The notes beneath the pieces were generated by a model. That model saw only the letters and a list, made by a program, of their open reading frames with translations. It did not search any database and was not told the DNA's origin. Shown here piece by piece: positions 35,290 to 42,637 of a stretch of DNA of 64,000 nt (position 1 is the first letter of the stretch; each line of letters starts with the position of its first letter). The DNA lies in the NCBI RefSeq assembly GCF_014199195.1, contig NZ_JACIJE010000007.1, positions 186,001-250,000 on the forward strand. The letters run 5' to 3'. The translations under genes were made by a program, and so were the position numbers. Source of the DNA: Neoroseomonas alkaliterrae. GTDB taxonomy: Bacteria > Pseudomonadota > Alphaproteobacteria > Acetobacterales > Acetobacteraceae.

Positions 35290-37116
35290 GTGTCGGAATC
35301 GCTCCTCCCCTACTACAACCGGGAACTGCGCTCGATCCGCAAGCTCGCGGGCGAGTTCGCCGACGCCTATCCCAAGGTCGCCGCGCGCCTGCGCATCACG
35401 CCCGAGGCGGTGGACGACCCCTATGTCGAGCGCCTGCTCGAAGGGGTCGCCTTCATCGCCGCGCGGGTGCAGCAGCGCCTCGACGACGAGCTGCCCGAGT
35501 TCAGCGAGACGCTGCTCGACATGCTGGCGCCGCAGCTCCTCTCGCCGGTGCCCTCGATGACGACGCTGAAGGTGCATTCCCCGCCCGACGCGCAGGGGCC
35601 GGTGCGCGTGCCGCGCGGCCTGATGGTCGAGACCGAGCCCGTGCGCGGCGAGCCCGTGCGCTTCACCACCTGCCACGACGTCACCGTCTGGCCGCTGGCG
35701 GTGGAGGCGGTGCGGCTCTCGGGCCTGCCGATCGTCGCGCCGGCCAATCCGCGCGTGCAGGGGGCGATGGCGGTGCTGCGCCTGAGCCTGCGCGTGACCA
35801 CGCCGGACCTGCCCTTCTCCCGCCTCGGCCTCGACCGTCTGCGGCTGCATCTGCGCGGCGTCGGCGCGCAGCCCGCGCTGCTGCACGAGCTGCTCTGCAC
35901 CTCGACCCTCGGCGTCGCGCTCGCCGACAGCCCGGTGGACCCGCGCCCGACGCTGCTCGGCCCCGAGGCGCTCGAGCCCGCCGGCTTCGCGGCGGAGGAG
36001 GCGGCGCTGCCCTGGCCGAGCCGTTCCTTCGCCGGCTACCGCCTGCTGACCGAATGGTTCGCCTTCCCGGAGAAGTTCCTCTACCTCGACCTCACCGGGC
36101 TCGAGGCGCGCACGCTGCTGCAGGAGAGCGACAGGCTCGACGTCTTCATCTACCTCTCGCGCGCCATGCCGGAACTGGAGCGCATGCTCGGCGCGGAGGA
36201 CATCGCGCTCGGCTGCACGCCGGCGGTCAACCTCTTCCCCCAGCGCTGCGAGCCCATCGCGCTCGACGGCACGCAGTCCGAATGGATGGTGGTGCCCGAT
36301 GCCCGCCGTCCCGGCGCGCTCGAGATCTACGCCGTGGACAGCGTGCGCGAGAGCCGCCCGGATGGGCGCCGCCGCCAGGTGCTGCCCTTCTACCGCCTTG
36401 GGCGCGTGGACCAGGACGAGGCGAACACGGCCGAGGTCAACTACGTGACCTTCCGCCGCGGCGCGACGCCGCCGGTCACCGGCACCCAGACCTGGATCGA
36501 GCTGCGCGACGAGGCCTACGACCCCGCCCAGCCCGCCGAGGGCGTGCTGACGGTCGAGGCGCTGTGCTGCAACCGGGACCTGCCTGCGCTGCTGCCCTTC
36601 GGCGCCGGCCAGCCGCGGCTGCGCGTCGCGCAGGGCGGCGCGCCGGTCTCGATGGTGGACTGCATCTCCCCGCCCACGCCCACGCTGCGCCCGCGGCTGA
36701 ACGACCGCGGCGCCTGGCGGCTGATATCGCATCTCGCGCTCAACCACCTCTCGGTGACGGGCGGCGAATCCGGCGCCTCCGCGCTGCGCGAGATCCTGCG
36801 CCTGCACGACCTGCGCGATACCGCCGAGACGCGCGCCGCCCTCGCCGCGCTCGTCGCCGTCGAGACGAAGCCCGGCGTGGCGCGCGTGCCGGGCGGGCGC
36901 GCCGGGGCCTTCGTGCGCGGCCTCGACGTGACGCTGACCTTCGACGCGCAGGCCTGGCAGTCGGCGGGCCTCTACCCGCTCGCCCAGATCCTCGAACGCT
37001 TCCTCGCGCTGCAGGTCTCGGTCAACGCCTTCTCCCGAACGCTGGTGGCGCTGCGCGGCCGGCCCGGGCTGGTGGCGCGCTTCGCCCCGCGCAGCGGCAC
37101 GCGGATGCTGCTGTGA
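35290..37116 (+). CDS. tssF: T6SS baseplate protein TssF (ImpG/VasA)
   Basis: A 608-residue TssF, normal length, with a GTG start. A ggagg ribosome site lies just upstream inside the end of tssE. N-terminal L-L-P-Y-Y-N-R-E-L and F-A-D-A-Y-P-K-V-A-A-R-L are classical. Later blocks include P-S-M-T-T-L, R-L-L-T-E-W-F-A-F-P-E-K-F-L and V-N-L-F-P-Q-R-C-E-P-I. TssF forms the baseplate wedge with TssE, TssG and TssK. Its stop overlaps the tssG start (GTGA). Confidence 0.94.
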   Translation: MSESLLPYYNRELRSIRKLAGEFADAYPKVAARLRITPEAVDDPYVERLLEGVAFIAARVQQRLDDELPEFSETLLDMLAPQLLSPVPSMTTLKVHSPPDAQGPVRVPRGLMVETEPVRGEPVRFTTCHDVTVWPLAVEAVRLSGLPIVAPANPRVQGAMAVLRLSLRVTTPDLPFSRLGLDRLRLHLRGVGAQPALLHELLCTSTLGVALADSPVDPRPTLLGPEALEPAGFAAEEAALPWPSRSFAGYRLLTEWFAFPEKFLYLDLTGLEARTLLQESDRLDVFIYLSRAMPELERMLGAEDIALGCTPAVNLFPQRCEPIALDGTQSEWMVVPDARRPGALEIYAVDSVRESRPDGRRRQVLPFYRLGRVDQDEANTAEVNYVTFRRGATPPVTGTQTWIELRDEAYDPAQPAEGVLTVEALCCNRDLPALLPFGAGQPRLRVAQGGAPVSMVDCISPPTPTLRPRLNDRGAWRLISHLALNHLSVTGGESGASALREILRLHDLRDTAETRAALAALVAVETKPGVARVPGGRAGAFVRGLDVTLTFDAQAWQSAGLYPLAQILERFLALQVSVNAFSRTLVALRGRPGLVARFAPRSGTRMLL

Positions 37117-38246
37117 GCGGGCCCGAGACCCCGGCATCCGGCGCCGAGCCGCCGCCATCCGATCCGGCCCCGGAAGCCGAGGCGCCGCCCGCGCTGCCGG
37201 ACATCGCGGCGATGGCGGTCGCGACGGAGGAGGCCGCCGCCGCGACCCGCCCGCCGCCCGAGCCGCCGCCTTCCCCGGTGCTGATCGCCCTCAGCCCGGT
37301 CGAGCGCCTGCGCCGCGAGCCGGCGCGCTTCGACATCGACCAGGCGGCGATGATCGCCCTCGCCGCCTCCGGCCTGCCGCGCGACGAGCCCGAGGAACTC
37401 CGCCTGCGCACCGGCACGCGCCTCGCCATGCCCGGCGGCGCGGTCCTCGCGGCGAAGCCGGCCGAGGGCGAGCTCACGCTCGGCACCTTCGGGCTGACGG
37501 GCGCGGGCGGCGCGCTGCCGCGCCACCATTCGGCGATGGTCGCGGCCGAGCAGCGCAAGCGGTCGCTCGCGCTGCACGCCTTCCTCGACATGCTCGGCCG
37601 CCGCACCACCGGCCTCTATGTGAAGGCGGGCGCGAAATACCGGCCGACCCGCAACCCCGAGCCGACCGAGCGCGCCCTCTCGGCCGCCATCGGCATGGCC
37701 ACGCCCCATCTCGTGGACCGGCTGCGGCTGCCGAAGCAAGCGCTGCTCTATCACGCGGGCAACCTCGCCGCCCGCAGCCGCAGCGCCGAGCGCCTGCGGG
37801 CCATGCTCGAGGCCGAGACCGGCCGGCGCGTCGAGATCGAGGAGTTCGCCGGCGGCTTCATCCGCCTGCCCGAGAGCGAGCAGACACGGCTGCCGAAGGG
37901 GCGGGACGCGCCGCAGCATGCCGCGCTCGGCGTCTCGGCCGCGGCCGGTGCGCAGGTCTGGGACCCGCAGGCGCGGCTGATCATCCGCTTCGGCCCGCTC
38001 GGCCGCGCCGAGTTCGAATCGCTGCTGCCGGGCACGCCGGCCTGGCTGCGCATCACGCAGCTCGCGCGGCTCTTCGTCGGCCCGGATACCGCCTTCGCCG
38101 TCAACCTAGTGCTGCGCGCCGATGAGGTGCCCGCCGCGAACCTCGCCGCCGGCGCGCGGCTCGGCTGGACCTCCTGGATGGGCGCCTCGCGGCCGCGCCG
38201 CAAGGATGCGCGCGACGCGCTGTTCGAACCGCGCGAGGTCGTGTGA
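37113..38246 (+). CDS. tssG: T6SS baseplate protein TssG (ImpH/VasB)
   Basis: A 377-residue TssG with a GTG start overlapping the tssF stop. The first 50 residues are a Pro/Ala/Glu extension that looks disordered. The domain then starts at S-P-V-E-R-L-R-R-E-P-A-R-F, with G-A-G-G-A-L-P-R-H-H-S and L-D-M-L-G-R-R further on. TssG works with TssF in the wedge. It is the last core gene of block C; the next three genes are accessory. Confidence 0.92.
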   Translation: MSGPETPASGAEPPPSDPAPEAEAPPALPDIAAMAVATEEAAAATRPPPEPPPSPVLIALSPVERLRREPARFDIDQAAMIALAASGLPRDEPEELRLRTGTRLAMPGGAVLAAKPAEGELTLGTFGLTGAGGALPRHHSAMVAAEQRKRSLALHAFLDMLGRRTTGLYVKAGAKYRPTRNPEPTERALSAAIGMATPHLVDRLRLPKQALLYHAGNLAARSRSAERLRAMLEAETGRRVEIEEFAGGFIRLPESEQTRLPKGRDAPQHAALGVSAAAGAQVWDPQARLIIRFGPLGRAEFESLLPGTPAWLRITQLARLFVGPDTAFAVNLVLRADEVPAANLAAGARLGWTSWMGASRPRRKDARDALFEPREVV

Positions 38247-38285
38247 CCGGCCCGCCGCCTCCCCTTCCGTGAAGGCCCCAGCCCG

Positions 38286-39785
38286 ATGAGCGACGCGAAG
38301 TCCCGATACGGCGCCGCGGATGTCCGCTACGTCTCCGCCTTCCAGCCCGAGGCGGCGCCGCCGATGCTGCGCTATGCGCTCGCCGTCGCCGACACTGTCT
38401 GGAACCCCGCCGACCCGGAGCGCCTGACCGTGCTCGACATCGGCTGCGGGCGCGGCGTGACCGCGGCGCTGCTCGCCGCGGCCAATCCGGGCTGGGAGGT
38501 GATCGGCCTCGACCTCCAGCCCGCCCATGTCGCCGAGGCGCGCGAACTCGCCGCCGCCGCCGGCCTGCCCAATCTCCGCTTCCTCGAGGCCGACCTCGCC
38601 GAGCCCACCGAGGAGGGCTGGGCGCGCCTGCTGCCCGAGGTGGATGTCGTCATCTGCTACGGCGTCTGGACCTGGGTGCCCGACATCGTGCGGGAGGGCA
38701 TCCTCCGCCTGCTCAAGAGCCGGGTGAAGGCCGGCGGCGTCGTGCTGATGGGTTACAACGCGCTGCCCGGCTTCGCGGACTGCATCGTGCTGCAGCGGCT
38801 GATGGACGACATCGCGCGCGCCGTCAGCGGCACGCCGGAGGAGCGGGGCAGCGCCGCGCTCGAGGCCATCGCCGCGCTGCGCGCCGCCGGCGCGAGCTAC
38901 CTGCCCGAGGACGCCGTGTTCGAACGGCTGGTGAAGGCCGCGAGACGCGCGCCCGCCTACATGGTGCATGAATGGCTGACGAGCTTCTGGCGGCCCGTTT
39001 TCCATGCCGACCTCGCGCGGGAGATGACGCGCGCGCGGCTCGACTACGGCGGCACCGCCAATCCGGGCCGCAGCCTGCCCGCGCTGCAACTGAGCCCGGA
39101 GCAGCGCGAGGCCGTCGCCGCCCTGCCCGAGGGTGTCCCGCGCGAGACGCTCAGCGACCTCTTCATCGGCCGCCGCTTCCGCACCGACATCTTCGTGCGC
39201 GGCCGCCGCCCGGGCGGGCGCCGCATGCTCGCCGGGCTGCGCCTGATGCCCAACGCCGCGCCCGAGGCCATGGAGATCGAGGTGCCGACGAAGGTCGGCC
39301 CGGCCGTGCTGCCGCCCGAGATCGTCGCGCCCATCGCCGCCGCCTTCGCCAAGGGGCCGCAGCGGATGGGCGACATCGCCGCGCTGCCCGAACTGCGCGA
39401 GCTGAACGCCGCCGAACTTGCGGTGATGCTGGTCGAGAGCCACAGCGCCCTGCCCATGTGGCGGGACGTACCCGGCCCCGGCCCGGCCACCGCGGCCGCC
39501 CGGCGCTGCACGGCGGCGCTGCTCGACGCCTTCGCGCGGGAGGGGGTGGCCACGGGCGTCTTCGGCGCGCCGGTGCCCGCCCTCGGCTCCGCGATCGTCG
39601 CCACCACCTCGGACCTCGCGGTGATCGCCGCGCTGCAGGACGGCGTCGCGGCGGAGCCGGCCGCGCTCGCCGAACGGCTGCTGGATGCGGGCGCACCACC
39701 GGATGTCAGGGCGCAGGGGATCGAGGCGATCACCCGCCTTCTGGACCGCCGGCTCTTCGCCTGGCGCATGATGGGGCTGGTGTGA
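38286..39785 (+). CDS. Class I SAM-dependent methyltransferase with regulatory domain, T6SS-linked
   Basis: A 499-residue protein. Residues about 35-170 are a Rossmann methyltransferase: motif I V-L-D-I-G-C-G-R-G, then V-I-G-L-D-L-Q-P, F-L-E-A-D-L and C-Y-G-V-W-T-W-V-P. Residues about 215-310 (A-P-A-Y-M-V-H-E-W-L, P-V-F-H-A-D-L-A) match the 'methyltransferase regulatory domain' (PKMT-type). The C-terminal 180 residues resemble the winged or helical end of such enzymes. The substrate is unknown. It sits 39 bp after tssG on the same strand, before an OmpA-domain gene, so it may be co-expressed with the T6SS and modify a T6SS protein, an effector or a surface component. It has no signal peptide, so it is cytoplasmic. 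Confidence 0.8.
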   Translation: MSDAKSRYGAADVRYVSAFQPEAAPPMLRYALAVADTVWNPADPERLTVLDIGCGRGVTAALLAAANPGWEVIGLDLQPAHVAEARELAAAAGLPNLRFLEADLAEPTEEGWARLLPEVDVVICYGVWTWVPDIVREGILRLLKSRVKAGGVVLMGYNALPGFADCIVLQRLMDDIARAVSGTPEERGSAALEAIAALRAAGASYLPEDAVFERLVKAARRAPAYMVHEWLTSFWRPVFHADLAREMTRARLDYGGTANPGRSLPALQLSPEQREAVAALPEGVPRETLSDLFIGRRFRTDIFVRGRRPGGRRMLAGLRLMPNAAPEAMEIEVPTKVGPAVLPPEIVAPIAAAFAKGPQRMGDIAALPELRELNAAELAVMLVESHSALPMWRDVPGPGPATAAARRCTAALLDAFAREGVATGVFGAPVPALGSAIVATTSDLAVIAALQDGVAAEPAALAERLLDAGAPPDVRAQGIEAITRLLDRRLFAWRMMGLV

Positions 39786-39849
39786 ACCGCTTCGGATGCG
39801 GCGCCCCGCCCGTGCTGCTATACAACCGAAGATCGAAGGAGGTCCGCCC

Positions 39850-40539
39850 ATGACCCGCTCGCTTCTCGTCGCCGGCGCCGCCGCGCTCGCGCTCTTCGCC
39901 GGCACCCCGGCAGGCTTCGCCCAGTCCGACCCCGCCGCGCTGCAGCTCATCGAACGCCTCCGCCCGCAGTCCGGCGGGCAGACCCGCGGCATCCGCGTCC
40001 CCGGGGCGCCCGGCAGCGCGCCCGCCGACAGCGCGCCGGTCCAGCCCGCCCCCGTCTTCGGCCAGCCGCCCGCGAGCCAGCCGCCCGCCGCGGTGGCGGG
40101 GCCGGGGGCGCCCGCCACCTCCGTGCCCAGCACCTCGCGCCCCTCGCAGGCGGTGGCCCGCCCGCCGATGCGCGAGACCACCTCGGACCTGCCCTCGGCC
40201 TCGATCACGGTGAACTTCCCGACCGGCTCCTGGGCCATCTCCCCGGCGGCCGAACGCGCGCTCGCCCCGCTCGGCCGGGCGCTCACCTCGCAGGAACTCG
40301 CCGGCTACCGCTTCCGCATCGAGGGCCATACCGACACGGTCGGCAGCGCCGAGGCCAACCAGATCCTGTCCGAGCGCCGCGCCGCGGCGGTGCGCGACTA
40401 CCTGATCAACAAGTTCGGCGTGGATCCTGCGCGCCTCGTCGCCGTCGGGCTCGGGCAGACGCAGCTCCTGGTGCCGACGCCGGACAACACCCCGAACGCG
40501 CAGAACCGCCGCGTGCAGGTGGTCAACATCGGCGGCTGA
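39850..40539 (+). CDS. Exported OmpA-domain peptidoglycan-binding protein
   Basis: A 229-residue protein, start at 39850 with an aaggagg ribosome site. A signal peptide (MTRSLLVAGAAALALFAG, cut near F-A-Q-S) is followed by a Pro/Ala-rich linker (about 40-110). An OmpA_C domain with F-P-T-G-S-W and R-I-E-G-H-T-D-T-V-G-S-A-E-A-N (the D and R that bind diaminopimelate) forms the rest. There is no lipobox, so it is expected to be soluble in the periplasm and bound to peptidoglycan. In the T6SS operon it may support wall anchoring, alongside the OmpA domain of TssL. A TagL-like role is possible, though TagL is normally membrane-anchored. Confidence 0.82.
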   Translation: MTRSLLVAGAAALALFAGTPAGFAQSDPAALQLIERLRPQSGGQTRGIRVPGAPGSAPADSAPVQPAPVFGQPPASQPPAAVAGPGAPATSVPSTSRPSQAVARPPMRETTSDLPSASITVNFPTGSWAISPAAERALAPLGRALTSQELAGYRFRIEGHTDTVGSAEANQILSERRAAAVRDYLINKFGVDPARLVAVGLGQTQLLVPTPDNTPNAQNRRVQVVNIGG

Positions 40540-40549
40540 CGGGCCGGGC

Positions 40550-41617
40550 GTGACCGACCCGGACGCGACCGTCCGGCTGCCGCCGCGCACCGCACCCGCG
40601 GGCGCGGCGCCGGCCGCGGCGCGCGGGCCGGCGCGGCGCGGCGCGCCCTGGATCATCGGCCTCGCCGGCCTTGTGCTCGCGGCCGGGGCGGGAGGGATCG
40701 CGGCCTGGATGTGGCTCGCGCCCGCACCGCCGGCCGAGCCGCCCTCCAAGCCCGAACCGCCGGCCGTCGCGAGCCCGGCGCCCCCCGCGCCGTCGCCTTC
40801 GCCCGCGCCGGTCGCGCGCCTTCCGGTCCCCACGCCGGTGCCCGTGCCGGTTCCGGCGCGCCCGCCGGCCGAGCTGGACCTGCCGCGCCTCGCCTCCGAG
40901 GAGGCGATCCGCGAGCACCGTGCGACGGCGCCGACCTTGTTCCGCCTTGCGGAGAATCCGCGCGTCTTCGTCGTGGATTTCCCCGGCCTCGACAGCCAGG
41001 GCGCCACCTTCAACCGCGCCGCCGCGCTGATCGAGAAGGCCGGGCAGCCGCGCGACCGGGTGCTCGACGACGCGGCGCTCGCCGCCGCCATCGCGCGCAG
41101 CGGGGACACCGCGGCGACCTACTACTACGGCCACAACTACCGCGGCCGCGACCTCGAACGCTTCTTCGCCCTCGCCGAGCGCGACGGCATCGCGCTGAAC
41201 GAGCAGGAACGCTGGCTGCGCGGCCAGCTCGCGCGCATCCGCGCCGTGCTGCCGCCGGGGGAGGAGTATGCGGTCATCTCCGTGCCCGGCGTCGAGCCGC
41301 GCGTGGATGCCAAGATGCGCCAGGCCATCCTGCATCACGAGATCGGCCACGGGCACTTCTTCACCAACCCCGCCTTCGCCCGGCATGTGATGGAGGTCTG
41401 GCGCGACGTCTTCACCGAGCAGGAGCGCGCCCGATTCCGCGCCTTCCTCGAACGCGAGGGCTACGACCCGACGCTCGAGGAGGTGATGGTCAACGAGGCC
41501 ATGGCCTATCTGCTCTACACGCCCGATGCGCGCTTCTTCTCGCCCGCCCATGTGGGGCTCGACGATGCGCGGGCGGAGGAACTGCGCGCGGCGCTGCGGG
41601 TGCGCGCGCCGCGCTGA
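40550..41617 (+). CDS. Membrane-anchored putative zinc metallopeptidase (HEIGH motif), T6SS-linked
   Basis: A 355-residue protein with a GTG start 10 bp after the OmpA-domain gene. Residues 1-30 are cytoplasmic (positive-inside: P-A-R-R-G-A-P-W) and contain D-A-T-V-R (Thr7). A membrane helix spans about 32-54. A Pro/Ala-rich periplasmic linker runs to about 105. The folded C-terminal domain carries H-H-E-I-G-H-G-H-F: H263-E-I-G-H267 fits the H-E-x-x-H zinc motif, and E316 in N-E-A-M-A-Y is a possible third ligand. I do not recognise a named family. The HExxH pattern alone can occur by chance, but its place in a conserved helix with a downstream Glu supports a gluzincin-like peptidase. A periplasmic domain in a T6SS operon suggests local peptidoglycan or envelope processing; this is inference. 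Confidence 0.65.
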   Translation: MTDPDATVRLPPRTAPAGAAPAAARGPARRGAPWIIGLAGLVLAAGAGGIAAWMWLAPAPPAEPPSKPEPPAVASPAPPAPSPSPAPVARLPVPTPVPVPVPARPPAELDLPRLASEEAIREHRATAPTLFRLAENPRVFVVDFPGLDSQGATFNRAAALIEKAGQPRDRVLDDAALAAAIARSGDTAATYYYGHNYRGRDLERFFALAERDGIALNEQERWLRGQLARIRAVLPPGEEYAVISVPGVEPRVDAKMRQAILHHEIGHGHFFTNPAFARHVMEVWRDVFTEQERARFRAFLEREGYDPTLEEVMVNEAMAYLLYTPDARFFSPAHVGLDDARAEELRAALRVRAPR

Positions 41618-41623
41618 TACCCT

Positions 41624-41827
41624 GCGGACAAGGGAAAGACGTTTGTCCGCCGGGTAACAGGATCCGGTTCCGCGCACGGCCGCCCCGCCGGCCCCGCGCG
41701 CCATACCAGCGGGCGAAAGGTCAAACCTGTCGCCCGCTGGCATGATTCGCGGCGGACCAGGGATCGCCCGCCGTCCGCGGGTTTTCGGGACCTGGTTCGG
41801 CGCACGGCCGCGCCGCCGGCCCGGCGC
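41624..41827. repeat. Two 76-bp direct-repeat units (period 128 bp) around a long palindrome
   Basis: Units at 41624-41699 and 41752-41827 align without gaps. Shared blocks are GCGGAC, GTCCGC, GGTTC, GCGCACGGCCG and CCGCCGGCCC at identical spacing, with scattered differences. Between them lies an inverted repeat, CCAGCGGGCGA (41706-41716) and TCGCCCGCTGG (41730-41740), whose loop holds a second stem AGGT/ACCT. The first unit also has its own 8-bp inverted repeat (GCGGACAA/TTGTCCGC). The whole block sits between two converging genes and could end transcription on both sides. It may also be a dispersed repeat family. Confidence 0.7.
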
Positions 41828-41861
41828 CGTCCGCGCAGCCCAAGGGCTATCCGATCTTGGC

Positions 41862-42614
41862 TCAACCCGGGCGCGGCACGCGGGAGAGCAGGTCGAGCAG
41901 CGCGGCCCAGTGCCGTTCCGCCGCCACCGGGTCGAAGCCCCCGGAATCCGGCTGGGCGAAGCCGTGATGCGTGCCGGCGTAGCGCTCGATGCGGTGCGTG
42001 GCGCCGCTTGCCGCCATGGCCTGCGCCACCGCCTCCGGCACGCCCGCGGGCACATAGGGGTCGTGCTCGGCGAAGCAGAGATACGCCTCGCCGCCCGTGA
42101 TGCGCGGCAGCCAGAGATGCGGGCTGTCCGCCGCCTCGGTCACCATGCGCGTGCCGTAGAACGAGGCCGCGGCGACGATGCGCGCCGGTTGCTCCGCCAG
42201 CGCCTGCAGCGCGAAGCGGCCCGACATGCAATAGCCCACCGCCGCGCCGGGCCGCGCCGGCGAGACGCCGAGCGCATCCAGCATGGCCGGCAGGTCCGCG
42301 CGGAACTCGGCATGCCCATAGGCGCGCGCGAGGGAGAAGATCCGCTCGCGCTCCGCGTCGCCCTCCCGGCTGAAGGCGGCGCGGTCGAAGCCGACCTCGC
42401 GCAGGGCGCGCCAGTAGAGGTTGGGCAGCAGCGCCCGGTAGCCCGCCGCGGCCAGCCGCGCGGCCATGCCGTGCAGCGCCGGCCGCACCCCCGGCGCGTC
42501 CATCAGCACCAGCACCGCGGGCGCGGCGTCCGGTCGGTCCTCGGGCGCGTAGAGATGCGCGTTGATCGCCCCGCCCGGCGCCGGGATGTCGAGTGCGCGT
42601 GCCGTGATCGCCAT
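41862..42614 (-). CDS. Dienelactone hydrolase family protein
   Basis: A 250-residue α/β-hydrolase. The nucleophile is a cysteine in G-Y-C-M-S-G-R (G-x-C-x-G, as in dienelactone hydrolase); the acid is the Asp of E-H-D-P-Y-V-P; the histidine is in T-H-H-G-F-A. The N-terminal segment I-N-A-H-L-Y-A-P-E also fits. The family cleaves ester or lactone bonds such as carboxymethylenebutenolide. The substrate here is unknown. It is 23 bp downstream of the kinase gene and could be co-transcribed with it, though a functional link is not obvious. Confidence 0.85.
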   Translation of the reverse strand: MAITARALDIPAPGGAINAHLYAPEDRPDAAPAVLVLMDAPGVRPALHGMAARLAAAGYRALLPNLYWRALREVGFDRAAFSREGDAERERIFSLARAYGHAEFRADLPAMLDALGVSPARPGAAVGYCMSGRFALQALAEQPARIVAAASFYGTRMVTEAADSPHLWLPRITGGEAYLCFAEHDPYVPAGVPEAVAQAMAASGATHRIERYAGTHHGFAQPDSGGFDPVAAERHWAALLDLLSRVPRPG

Positions 42615-42637
42615 TCCGTCCCTCCGTCGCCGCGCCG

